From NCBI GenBank assembly GCA_016715205.1, contig JADKBC010000009.1, forward strand, positions 62,001 to 126,000: a stretch of 64,000 bases of DNA, in the 5' to 3' direction. The position numbers and the translations under genes were made by a program. The stretch's first letter is position 1, and each line of letters begins with the position of its first letter. The notes beneath the pieces were generated by a model. The model made no database searches. It was given only the letters and a program-made list of their open reading frames with translations, and was not told the origin of the DNA. This DNA comes from Holophaga sp. Its GTDB lineage: Bacteria > Acidobacteriota > Holophagae > Holophagales > Holophagaceae. Below, piece after piece: positions 35,155-44,300 of this stretch.

Positions 35155-35667
35155 ATGACCCGAAAACCAAGCCCCAAATCCCACGCCGCCGCCGCAGTCC
35201 TGTCCGCCGGTGTGTTCATGGCGTCTGGCTCGGCCAGCGCCCAGGGCGCTGCCAAGGCGCCAGCCCCCGGTATGCAGCCCACTGCCGACCGGATGGCGTC
35301 CTCCATCCACATCAAGTTCGCCGCCAAATTGCACAAGGATCGCGATCTTCTATCGGTGGCGGGAATGCTGGACCGCCGTCCGGTCTTCAAAAACGCCCGT
35401 GGCGAGTATTTCCAAGTGGATCCCAATACGGGTGACCTCACGTACCACACCGCCGAGTCCCTCGGTTTCATAAAAATAACCGACCGGGATCTCAAGGGCC
35501 GAGCCGCCGCACCCCGCAGCAACATTTTCATCAAATTCGATGGCATCAAAGGGGAACAAAAAGTCACCCTGCTGGGCGTGGATGCACAGGGCAACGTGCT
35601 GCAGGAAAACAGCCGCGGAGAGCGCTTCTACCTGGGCGCCAATGGCGATATGGTGTTTGTAAAATAG
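35155..35667 (+). CDS. Exported protein with two internal repeats, unknown function
   Basis: 170 residues with a signal peptide (about 1-30, ending SASAQG). The mature part has two related units: about 51-98 and 124-170. Shared features are IHIKF/IFIKF at the start, a LLxV core, NARGEYF/NSRGERF and a final TGDLTY/NGDMVF. A third partial unit (GFIKITDRDLKG) lies between them. It follows the SET gene by 9 bases and likely shares its transcript. I recognise no family. It looks like a small secreted or periplasmic beta-rich protein. Confidence 0.7.
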   Translation: MTRKPSPKSHAAAAVLSAGVFMASGSASAQGAAKAPAPGMQPTADRMASSIHIKFAAKLHKDRDLLSVAGMLDRRPVFKNARGEYFQVDPNTGDLTYHTAESLGFIKITDRDLKGRAAAPRSNIFIKFDGIKGEQKVTLLGVDAQGNVLQENSRGERFYLGANGDMVFVK

Positions 35668-35697
35668 CCAAGGCGGCCAGCGCAGAGAGGAGATCAC

Positions 35698-36153
35698 GTG
35701 CTCAAACGGGTTCTGGAAGGAAGCCGGTACTTTGTCCTGTTAGGCGTGATTTCCTCTCTGATGGCTTCCTTGGCCACCTTTGCCTGGGGCCTCTGGAAAA
35801 CCGCGATGGTGATCACCAATCTCGCGGTTACGGGCGGGAAGGATCCGTTGGCCGTGGTCCGGCTCATCGAGCTGATGGACAAATTCTTGATCGCCGTTGG
35901 GCTCTATATCTTCGCGGTGGGTCTGTACGAGCTGTTTGTGGGCAAACTCGACCTTCCCGAATGGCTGATTGTCCACGACCTGCACGACATCAAAACCCGA
36001 CTGAGTCATGTATTGCTGCTGGTCATGGCCGTGACATTCCTGGAGCACCTGGTGGAATGGAAAGATCCGCTGGGCACACTCTATTTTGCGGTCAGCATCA
36101 CGCTGGTGATGGGGGCCCTCATCGCCTTCAATCGCTTTGTGGAACCCACCTGA
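35698..36153 (+). CDS. UPF0114 (YqhA-like) membrane protein
   Basis: 151 residues with four hydrophobic helices; the pattern RVLEGSRYFVLLGVISSLMAS followed by a second LMDKFLIAVGLYIFAVGLYE segment and a KLDLPEWL motif is characteristic of the UPF0114 family, whose function is unknown. GTG at 35698 follows GGAG closely. It lies 30 bases after the repeat-protein gene, so these three plus-strand genes may form one operon. Confidence 0.85.
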   Translation: MLKRVLEGSRYFVLLGVISSLMASLATFAWGLWKTAMVITNLAVTGGKDPLAVVRLIELMDKFLIAVGLYIFAVGLYELFVGKLDLPEWLIVHDLHDIKTRLSHVLLLVMAVTFLEHLVEWKDPLGTLYFAVSITLVMGALIAFNRFVEPT

Positions 36154-36166
36154 AGGGACGTTCGGC

Positions 36167-36877
36167 TTAGGTCTCATCCCTTGGAAAATAGGTATTGCTG
36201 CAGTCGGGACAAATGCCGTGGGTGAAATTCGCCTGGGAATGCTCGCGGATATAGGCCTCGATCTGCGTCCAGTAACCACGATCATCCCGGATCTTTTTGC
36301 AATGCGCACAAATGGGCAGGAGGCCTGACAAGGTTTTTACCTGTTGCAGGGCGCCCTGGAGTTCCTCAATCAGGCGTTCGCGCTCGAGTTCGATCCGCTT
36401 ACGTTCGGTGATGTCCTTGGAAATGCACACCACGGAAACCACCCGGCCCCCCTCGGCAATGGGTTTTACGGAGGTGATGTAGAAGGAGTCTCCGGAGGCT
36501 GTGGGAACCCGCACCTCGAAAACGATGGTCTCCCCGGTGGCAAAGGCTCGATTCACCACGGTCATGCGCTTTTGGGCCTCTTCCGTTGAGAAAATGTCCC
36601 AGATCCGTTGGCCGATCACCTCCTCCGGCTCACGGTGGAAGGCTCGGGAAAAAGCTCGGTTCACAAACCGATAGGTACCATCTTCCAGGATGTTGAAGAT
36701 GGGGTCCGTTGATTCATCGAGCACCGTCGCCAGGACCGCCATACGGGCTCGCAGGGCGGCAATTTCATTCTCAGAATCAGGAACCGGTTCGGATGCTATC
36801 GGCACGGAAAATTCTCTTGAAGGGGATGGATCTGGCGTGTTCGTGAGCATACCACTGGGGTTGATGCTTTCACCCAC
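36167..36877 (-). CDS. PAS-domain signalling protein with C-terminal CxxC zinc-like motif
   Basis: 236 residues: one PAS/PAC unit (about 50-165, ending ISKDITERKR) and a coiled coil, then a C-terminal module with LLPICAHCKKIRDDRGYW and ICPDCSNTYF. This CxxC/CxxC tail is common at the end of many bacterial sensor and regulator proteins and may bind zinc. There is no kinase, cyclase or DNA-binding domain. The GTG start follows directly on the stop of the DUF2177 gene. An alternative ATG exists at 36850. Confidence 0.75.
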   Translation of the reverse strand: MGESINPSGMLTNTPDPSPSREFSVPIASEPVPDSENEIAALRARMAVLATVLDESTDPIFNILEDGTYRFVNRAFSRAFHREPEEVIGQRIWDIFSTEEAQKRMTVVNRAFATGETIVFEVRVPTASGDSFYITSVKPIAEGGRVVSVVCISKDITERKRIELERERLIEELQGALQQVKTLSGLLPICAHCKKIRDDRGYWTQIEAYIREHSQANFTHGICPDCSNTYFPRDET

Positions 36878-37282
36878 CTAGCGGCTCAGCTTCCGATGCA
36901 CTCCCACCGCCAGGGCGGAGGCGCCCCCCGAAAGGGTCGTTCCCCACAGGAGGTCAATCACGGTAACGATCACTGGCCAATCACGAAACATGGCGTGGCT
37001 GGTGAGATCAAAGGTGGCGTAGGTGACCAATCCATAGATCGCCCCCCGCAGCGCACCGGTGCGGGGCGAGGCATCCCGCGCGGCCGGCAGTACCGCAAAA
37101 TACACCAGCCCCCCCATGAAGATCAGGTAGAACAAAGCCGCCGCGTACCAATTGGGCTGGGCCGCCAACAGATGCCCAATGTATTGGCGGTAGAAACCAG
37201 GCGCAATGACCCCCAACCAGAGGCTATCCAGGGCCAGAAACGAGAGGAAGGTGAGCGCATAGAGTCGAAACGCAGTGGCCAT
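36878..37282 (-). CDS. DUF2177-family membrane protein
   Basis: 134 residues with four hydrophobic helices. The pattern RLYALTFLSFLALDSLWLGVIAPGFYRQ and YGLVTYATFDLTS matches DUF2177 proteins of unknown function. ATG 37282 follows AGGAGACACC, a good Shine-Dalgarno site; the longer frame is unsupported. Its stop is adjacent to the start of the PAS gene, so both are probably on one message. Confidence 0.8.
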   Translation of the reverse strand: MATAFRLYALTFLSFLALDSLWLGVIAPGFYRQYIGHLLAAQPNWYAAALFYLIFMGGLVYFAVLPAARDASPRTGALRGAIYGLVTYATFDLTSHAMFRDWPVIVTVIDLLWGTTLSGGASALAVGVHRKLSR

Positions 37283-37410
37283 GAGGTGTCTCCTAAAACG
37301 TGAACCTGAGCACAAACCCTTGGATGACCCCTCGCCACCCTTGGTTCCGGCCCCATGGCCAATGTCATGATGACGGTTCCTCTACCATTCCTCCCTTAGG
37401 AGATCCATTC

Positions 37411-38073
37411 ATGTTCCCTCTGCTGTTTAGCCTCCTGATTCAGTCCCCTGCGCCCCAGGCCAGCCCCGCCCTGCCTCAGCCCAAAACCGCCGTGGCCGCA
37501 CCCGTTACAAAGGGTTCCCTGAATCAATTGGTGTCCTTCATGGTGGGAAGCTTCTCCAGTGCCGACCAAGCCAAGGCAGATCCCGAAAACTACCGTGATA
37601 TCCGCCTAGAGGTAGCCCGCATTTGGCCCGACCGCACCGATGGCGTCTGGCTCTACGTGGAGCAGGCCGCCGCCAACACCCTCGACAAGCCCTACCGCCA
37701 GCGTGTATATCACCTCACGGCCCTGCCCGACGGTCGTTTTTGCAGCGTCATCATGAGCTTCAAGGGGGACGCCCTGGCCCATGCCGGCGCCTGGAAAGCC
37801 AAGGAGCCCCTTAAGGGTCTGAAATACGAAGACGTCGAGCCTATCAAGGGCTGCGCCGTCTTTCTCGACTTTGACGGCAAGGGCAAATACCAAGGCGCCA
37901 CCCAGGGCCGCGAATGCGAAAACAAGTGGCGGGGGGCCACCTACGCCACCACGGAAGTGACCATGACCGCCGCGGAAATGTGTTCCTGGGATCGTGGCTA
38001 CGACCCCGCCGATAAGCAGATCTGGGGTGCTGAAAAGGGCGGCTACATTTTCAAGAAGCTGGCAGGACGCTGA
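37411..38073 (+). CDS. Exported CpcT/CpeT-like (DUF1001) protein
   Basis: 220 residues with a signal peptide and a Pro/Ala-rich linker. The core has MVGSFSSADQA...YRDIRLEVARIW, GVWLYVEQAAANTLDKPYRQRVYHL and TEVTMTAAEMCSWDRGYDP followed by IWGAEKGGYIF. These are the signature segments of the CpcT/CpeT phycobiliprotein chromophore lyase family. No phycobiliprotein or other photosynthesis gene is seen here. Non-cyanobacterial relatives of this fold have no known role. ATG 37411 follows TTAGGAGATCC. It lies about 50 bases before the lipB-Nudix gene on the same strand. Confidence 0.8.
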   Translation: MFPLLFSLLIQSPAPQASPALPQPKTAVAAPVTKGSLNQLVSFMVGSFSSADQAKADPENYRDIRLEVARIWPDRTDGVWLYVEQAAANTLDKPYRQRVYHLTALPDGRFCSVIMSFKGDALAHAGAWKAKEPLKGLKYEDVEPIKGCAVFLDFDGKGKYQGATQGRECENKWRGATYATTEVTMTAAEMCSWDRGYDPADKQIWGAEKGGYIFKKLAGR

Positions 38074-38124
38074 AATTCGAACCTGAACCTTTCCCAGGCG
38101 CCCTCCTTGACGGACACTTGTGCC

Positions 38125-39267
38125 ATGGTCGATATCGGTTTCAACCAACCCCGCCCCGCTCAGATCCGCCGCCTTGGGCGGGTGTTCTATGAGGCTGGGC
38201 TGCGGATGCAGAAAGCCCTGGCCGCCGACGTCCAGCGGGGTGCCCTGCCCGACCAGGTGCTGGTGCTGGAGCATCCCCCGGTGTTCACCCTGGGGAGCAA
38301 CGCCACCCGCCGGGATATTCATGTGAACGACGCCTTCCTCCAGGAACGCGGCGTGGAAGTCTTCGAAACGGACCGAGGTGGCCAAGTGACCTACCACGGC
38401 CCCGGACAGATCGTGGTCTATCCCATCTGCAACCTGAGCGAGGGGCGCAAGGACCTGGGCCGCTTTGTGCGGGGCCTGGAGGAAGTCATGATCCGCACCG
38501 CCGCCGATTTTGGCGTGGTGGCCGAGCGGTTGGAAGGCTTTCCGGGAGTATGGGTGGACACCGAACGTGGCTGGGAAAAGCTCGGCGCCTTGGGCATCCA
38601 CCTGAAACGCTGGATTGCCACCCATGGCATCGCCTTCAACGTGGCACCGGAACTCCACCATTTCCGCTGGATCACGCCCTGCGGCATCACGGACAAGGGC
38701 GTGTGCAGCCTGGCCTCCCTGCTGGGCGAGGCCGCGCCCACCTGGGAACAGGCCGCCACCCGCCTGGAGCAGCACTTGATTGACGTGTTGGCCTACGACC
38801 CACGTCCCGTGCAGCCGACCTCCCACAGCGTGTCAGCCCTGACCTGGCGACGCAGTGAGCGGGGCCCGGAGGTCCTGATGATGCTCCGCCAGCCTGACCA
38901 GGGCCTGTGGTGGTCCAGTGTTACGGGTATGGTGGAACCCAACGAAACCCCAGAGGCTGCCGCACACCGGGAACTGCGGGAAGAAACAGGGCTGACGGGC
39001 ACCTTGAGCACCCTGGATTTCGCGCATACCTTCTGGGTGGACCCCGCCCTGCTGGGCCTTCCGCCGGGTGAGCCCCGCTTCAATACCGAGACCTGCTTCC
39101 ACATGGAGGTGACCGCGGATTCTGTGGTGCGCCTCGCCACCGAAGAACACAGTGAATACCGCTGGTGTGGCCTGGACGAAGCCCTCATGCTCATGCGCTG
39201 GGATGGCTCCAAGGCGGCGGTGAAATTGCTTCGGCGGCTCTTGGAAGAAAAACCGCAAACAGCTTGA
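38125..39267 (+). CDS. lipB: Octanoyltransferase LipB fused to a Nudix hydrolase
   Basis: 380 residues. LipB (about 1-232): RGGQVTYHGPGQIVVYP, the active-site lysine K152 in EKLGALGIHLKRW and the catalytic cysteine C186 in TPCGITDKGVCSL. It moves octanoyl groups from acyl carrier protein to lipoyl domains. The C-terminal Nudix domain (about 238-375) has a complete box, GMVEPNETPEAAAHRE then LREETGL (268-290), close to NudB-type dihydroneopterin triphosphatases. The two domains are in one frame with no stop. The start is uncertain: ATG 38125 is used and TTG 38107 is possible; neither has a strong ribosome site. Confidence 0.88.
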   Translation: MVDIGFNQPRPAQIRRLGRVFYEAGLRMQKALAADVQRGALPDQVLVLEHPPVFTLGSNATRRDIHVNDAFLQERGVEVFETDRGGQVTYHGPGQIVVYPICNLSEGRKDLGRFVRGLEEVMIRTAADFGVVAERLEGFPGVWVDTERGWEKLGALGIHLKRWIATHGIAFNVAPELHHFRWITPCGITDKGVCSLASLLGEAAPTWEQAATRLEQHLIDVLAYDPRPVQPTSHSVSALTWRRSERGPEVLMMLRQPDQGLWWSSVTGMVEPNETPEAAAHRELREETGLTGTLSTLDFAHTFWVDPALLGLPPGEPRFNTETCFHMEVTADSVVRLATEEHSEYRWCGLDEALMLMRWDGSKAAVKLLRRLLEEKPQTA

Positions 39268-39335
39268 ATTCTCCTGAATCCATGCGACCTTCTCTAGCGG
39301 TTCCGCCACGAAGGAGCCTCCAGATTGAGACCCGC

Positions 39336-41126
39336 ATGATCCTGCAGCCCATGACACCCACCTCTCCTGCACCTCTGTTGAGCAGCCAAGGTGATGGTGA
39401 CGAATCCCCGGACACGGGCTCGATCATGCGTTGGGCCAAACCTGCCCGGGGAATTCTCCTGGGAGCCGCCACCTTGGTGGCCCTGCTCCACCTCACTGCC
39501 GCACCCGACGCACGTCTCCAGACCTGGCCCCTGAGCTATCTGGTCCTGGAAGTGCTGGCCTGTGCAAGCCTGAGCTACCGGGCCTGGAAGACTTCCGGTG
39601 AGGGACGCTTCGCCTGGTGGTTACTGGCGACCTCGGCTTTGCTCGAAGTGCCCAACCTCCTCCTGACTTTTCTGGAACTCCGCGGCATTGTGTCTGCCCA
39701 GACCGCAAGCCTCTCCAGCTACCTCAGCTTGGCCACCGGAGTCCTGGTACTGGCCGGAGTTCTCAGCTTTCCCAAAGCTCAGGAACGAGGGGGAATGGTG
39801 CGCCGCCGCGCCCTGGACAGCCTGATCTTTGCCGCTTCCCTGCTCTTTCTGCTCTGGGTAATGGGCGTACCGGGCTTCCTCCGCACTGCCGCTCAGGGAG
39901 TTGGGTTACGGGTGTTCGCAGCCTATATGAATGCGGCCCTGCTGGGCGGCGCCTTGGTCTTCATGACCTCGTACCACCCGGGCCGCACGAAGGGCCCCCT
40001 CGGTTGGCTGGGGGCCTCGGCCCTGGCCTGGCTGGCCGCGCTTTCCTGCTGGACTTTGGCCGGCTTGCCGTCGGTGGTGGCCTCCCAGGCCTGGATTCTC
40101 TTGGCGGGGGGCATTCCCCTTTTCCAGGGCTTGGCGGCTTGGTCGTCCCGTTCGGTGAAGGAGGCCTTGACCGAACCAGCCCCTGAACACCGTCTCACCA
40201 ACCTGCTTCCCTATGTGCCGGTGTCCTTCGCCATTGCCGTGCTGGCCATGCTGCTGGTGTGGGCGCCCCTGCAGATCACCCGCGCCGCCATGGCCATTGC
40301 CCTTGCGATGGTGGTGCTCATCCTGATGCGCCAGTTTATGGCCATCACGGATTTGCAGGCCGCCCGGCGCACCCTCGAGGACCGGGTACTGCAGCGCACC
40401 AAGTCCCTGGAACGGATGCAAGATCTCATCCTCAAGACCGAACGCATGAACGCGCTAGCAACCCTGGGTGCAGGGCTGGCCCACGACCTCAATAACCTCT
40501 TGGGAGTCATCCGGAATTCCGCCGAATTGATGCAGTTGGAGCTGGAAGAAGGGCAGCCCCCCAGCAACCACGATCTCAGCCGCATCATGGATGCCTCCGG
40601 CAAGGCCGGCAGCCTCACCCAGCGCTTGATGGCCTTTGTCCGGAAAGAACCGGGGCTTGCCGCCACCGTGCCCATGGAGCTTGCCGAAATCGTTCAATCC
40701 ATTCAGGGAATCCTGCGGATGATCCTCCCGCGCACCATTCACCTTGAGTGCCGAATTGAGCCTGCCACCCATCAACTGCAAATCGATGCCGGCATGGTGG
40801 AACAGGTGTTGGTGAACCTCGTGAGCAACGCCAAGGATGCCTTGCCCGAGGGCGGCAAAATCACGCTCCTTCTCCGTCCGGGGCAAATGCCCGGTGGCGG
40901 AGAGGCTGTGGTTCTCGAAGTTCGCGACACGGGTCCTGGCATTCCTGTCGAATTGCAGGAACTCATTTTCGATGCCTTCTATACAACCAAGCCCGAAGGA
41001 AAGGGTACCGGTCTCGGGCTGGCCTCCGTGCGTGGCCTCATGGAAGCCCAGGGAGGCACGGTTTCCGTGGAATGCCCGCCCGGCCAAGGCACGATCTTCA
41101 GCCTCAGTTTTCCCATCCCCGTTTGA
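39336..41126 (+). CDS. Membrane-bound sensor histidine kinase
   Basis: About 596 residues. An N-terminal membrane region with about eight to nine helices ends near residue 340. A coiled coil leads to HisKA with the histidine in GAGLAHDLNNLLGVI, then an ATP-binding domain with NLVSNAKDAL, DTGPGIP and GKGTGLGLASV. The H-box with N instead of RTP resembles the NtrB-like HPK4 kinases. No receiver or DNA-binding regulator lies nearby, so its partner is unknown. The start is one of several possible; 39336 is used, as the longer frame overlaps lipB. Confidence 0.8.
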   Translation: MILQPMTPTSPAPLLSSQGDGDESPDTGSIMRWAKPARGILLGAATLVALLHLTAAPDARLQTWPLSYLVLEVLACASLSYRAWKTSGEGRFAWWLLATSALLEVPNLLLTFLELRGIVSAQTASLSSYLSLATGVLVLAGVLSFPKAQERGGMVRRRALDSLIFAASLLFLLWVMGVPGFLRTAAQGVGLRVFAAYMNAALLGGALVFMTSYHPGRTKGPLGWLGASALAWLAALSCWTLAGLPSVVASQAWILLAGGIPLFQGLAAWSSRSVKEALTEPAPEHRLTNLLPYVPVSFAIAVLAMLLVWAPLQITRAAMAIALAMVVLILMRQFMAITDLQAARRTLEDRVLQRTKSLERMQDLILKTERMNALATLGAGLAHDLNNLLGVIRNSAELMQLELEEGQPPSNHDLSRIMDASGKAGSLTQRLMAFVRKEPGLAATVPMELAEIVQSIQGILRMILPRTIHLECRIEPATHQLQIDAGMVEQVLVNLVSNAKDALPEGGKITLLLRPGQMPGGGEAVVLEVRDTGPGIPVELQELIFDAFYTTKPEGKGTGLGLASVRGLMEAQGGTVSVECPPGQGTIFSLSFPIPV

Positions 41127-41357
41127 TTATCCCCCGCTGACGGGCGGCATCAGGGCCACCTCGTCCCCATCCGCCAGGGGCGTTTCATGGCTGGCAAAAC
41201 GCTGGTTCACCGCCAGCAGGGCTTCCTTCGGCAAGGCGTGCAACCGGGGATCGGCGAGCAAGGTGGCCAAAATGGCCGGCTCCGGCAAAGTCCACTCGGC
41301 AACCTCGAACCCCAGGAGCTCCCGATACCGGGCAAAGGCACGCACCCGGAGGCTCAT
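41127..41357 (-). CDS. moaD: MoaD/ThiS-family small sulfur-carrier-like protein
   Basis: 76 residues with a ubiquitin-like fold and the C-terminal PVSGG, the thiocarboxylate-forming Gly-Gly of MoaD. MoaD supplies sulfur in molybdopterin synthesis. No moaE or other molybdenum cofactor gene is near. ATG 41357 overlaps the stop codon of tamB as ATGA: moaD lies downstream and is translationally coupled to it. The name reflects the family; the pathway is not proven. Confidence 0.8.
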   Translation of the reverse strand: MSLRVRAFARYRELLGFEVAEWTLPEPAILATLLADPRLHALPKEALLAVNQRFASHETPLADGDEVALMPPVSGG

Positions 41358-44300
41358 TTGGGGCTCCAACTATGGCGGATTTCCCCGGAGGGGTTCAAAC
41401 CGGTGGCGCCCGATTGGCTGGCGCCAAGCTGAAGCACAAAATTCCCTAACCGCCACTCGAACTGGCCACTGAGGGTGGTGACATCCCCCGCTTTTTTGTG
41501 GGTGAAGACGAAGGGCACCTGCCAGCCCTGGAAGGCCAAGGTCTTGCCAAGGGTGACTGTGCTTTCGGACGCGCCGGAGCTGCCCGGTCGCCAGGCCACG
41601 TTCACCCGATCCAGATTGAAGGTGCGGCGCACCCGCTCCTGGAAATCCGCCAGGGCCAAGGTAGTGAGCAGCCCGCTGCTGGTCTTGGCCAGGCCATAGG
41701 AAAGCGCGGAGGAGGCACTGGTGGTGGAGCCAATGGTGGGCGCCAGGGAAGGATCGATGAGGATCGCCGTGATCTCATCCCGCCGCAGGGCTGGGGTGGA
41801 GGTGGGCCGCATTTCCAGAGCATCCAGGGTGCCGCGAATCTGCAAGTTCACCAGGTAGGGCGACACATCGATGCGGCCCTGAAGGTCCAATAGCGGATTG
41901 CGGCTGCGAGGATCCAGGAAATCGATGGAGCCGCGCTCCAGCACGATATCGCCCGCAGGCAATAGGTTGGTGATGCGTCCTCCGGGCAGGAACACCATCC
42001 GCCCCTTCAGGCCCGGCTGCGCCAGGGTACCTTGCACCTTGAAGGCACCCTCCGGGCGACCTTGCAGCTTCAGCAGATTGGTCTCGAAAACCCAGGGTTG
42101 CGCCAGTTGGAGATCCAGGTCCAGTTCGATCCGGGAAAGGGGATCTTCCGGATCCAGACCCGAGGTGCCCGAAAGGCTGCCCAGGGAGTTGGACAGGATC
42201 AGATCCCGCAGATTGATATCCGCCCGGTAGAGCATTCGATTGGCCCGCAAAGTTCCCTTGATCAGCCCACCTTCCGCATCACCACCCTTCAGGCTGGCAT
42301 CCACATCCCCTTGCAGTTCGAAGCCTTCGGGAATATCCCGGAATTCAAAATCCCGCAGGCGGGCTTGCAGATCGTAGCTATCCAGCCCCCCAAAACCCCA
42401 GGAAGCCTTCCCCCAGAAGGTCAAGCGCCCCTGGGCCAAAGTGCCTCGAGCGGGCTCCTCTTCAGGCAACAGAATGTCCCGGCCATGGAACTGGATGGTG
42501 AAACCAAGGTTTTCCACGCTCTGTGGATAGCCCCGAATCAGCAGGCTGCCCTGTTTCAGCCGCAGCTCTCCATCCAGGGTGGGTTCTTCGTAAGGGCCAC
42601 CCAGGGCGAGATCAAAGCTGGCGGCACCACTGGGTTCCAGATCCCCCAGTAGGCTGTAGGAATCCAACTCCATCAGATGATTCACGATGGGCTTCAGCTT
42701 GGCCAGTTCGGCAGAACCTTGAAGTTTGAGGCCAAGAGGCGTGGTGGCATCGAAGGGCACCCGACCCGAGGCCCGGAAGGAAGCCACCTGTCCGGCCGCA
42801 GCGGTGGGACCCACGGCCTGCCCCACCAACCGCAGGTCCACATCCACACCACGGGCATCTCCCACCATGGGTGTGGGGCGTTCCTGGAAAAGCTGGAAGC
42901 CATCAAAGGACCCCACAAACTCGTTCAACCGCCCCTTCCAGGCCAACCCCTTCTCATTCCAAAGCCCTTCGGCCGAGGCCAGTAGGCGCAGGTCACGAAT
43001 CAAGTCGCCGCTCAATCGGGAGGCCAATTGAGCTGTGTCCGCCGTTTCCGGGCCAATCGTCACATCCAAGGCGCCCAGCATGCCCTTTGCCGTGTCCCAA
43101 CCATGCATCGTCAGGAAAGGACGGTCCTTGCCCAGCATCCCCACCCGCGCTTCCACGCCCTCGGCGGTATGGTCCAAAGAACCCTCAAGCCCTTCCAGGC
43201 TCTGCGTCCCCAGGAACAATCGGCCCCCCGAGAAGCGGACATGGCCCCGGGGCAGGTCCATGGGCCCCAGGGGCTTGGTCCACGGCCCTTCCAAGCTGGC
43301 GTCAACCTTGGCTTGGAAGCGTGGGCCTGGAACACCGAGGGCTTCAGAGTCCACATTGCCCTGCAGCGATGCCTGCCAGGTGCGGTGGAGCAGGTCCATG
43401 TCCATGCCGCCCTGCAGCGCCAGCAAGCCCAACAGGGGGTCTCCGTCCTGACCCAGGGTGGCAAGGCTATCGCCCGCGCGAAGGTTTTTGACCTGCAAAC
43501 GATCGCCTTCGAGATCGAGGGTGAAGTCGCCCTTGGCAGCCGGGATCTTGAGGCCGTAGACCTCCGCCGCCTCTGCCTGGGCACTGCCCTCCAAACGGAT
43601 CCGGGCATAGGGTCCATACAGCCGTGTCCAGCCGCTGCCCAGGCCGCTGATTCGAATTTCGTTGGGATCTAGATCCGCAGCCTTCAACCCTTCTTCCACG
43701 GGAAGACGGAAGGCGCGGTAGCACATGTCGATCTGGTCGACGCCTGCCGGAAGATCCGCCCAGGTCAGCCAAAGTTCGCCCCAGCCGCGGCCGTCGCCTT
43801 TGAACAATTCAATGTTATCGATCCTCAGCTCATTCCGACGGATGCCCACCTCGGCATGGACACGATCCGCCTGGGCGCCGTGCCAGCGAGGCTCCAGCAC
43901 AGTGCAATCTCCGGCCAACTGAAGGCCTTCCGTTGGATTCCAGCGCACCTCAGCCTGGGCTTCGACCTGCCCGGACATCTGGTAGGGCGTGGTGATTCGC
44001 TTGCCCTTGGGACCTTCCCCATCGCCAATTTTCCAGGCGCCCAGCACCCCTGCCACCACGGCTGCATCGGTGTTGACCTTGCCTTCGGCGGTAATGCTGC
44101 GCAGCCCATGTTTGGCCAACACACCCGTGGCACTCCCCTGGAACTGCAGTTCGGGGAACCGCAACTCGATTTGGTCGGCGCTTAATTCGCCGTCCTTCAA
44201 CGCCACCTTGGCTTTGCCCGCATCCTGCCCAGCCTGGGTAAACCCCACCTGCAGGTTCAACACAATGCGATCCAGCGGCGGCAGCGCCCAGGGTTCACCC

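Noticed and set aside
35526..35556. IFIKFDGIKGE resembles the opening of type VI secretion Hcp proteins
   Set aside because: The match is short, lies in a repeated unit after a signal peptide, and no type VI genes are present.
37606..38826. A 406-residue minus-strand frame over the CpcT-like and lipB genes
   Set aside because: Antisense shadow; both genes beneath have clear families.
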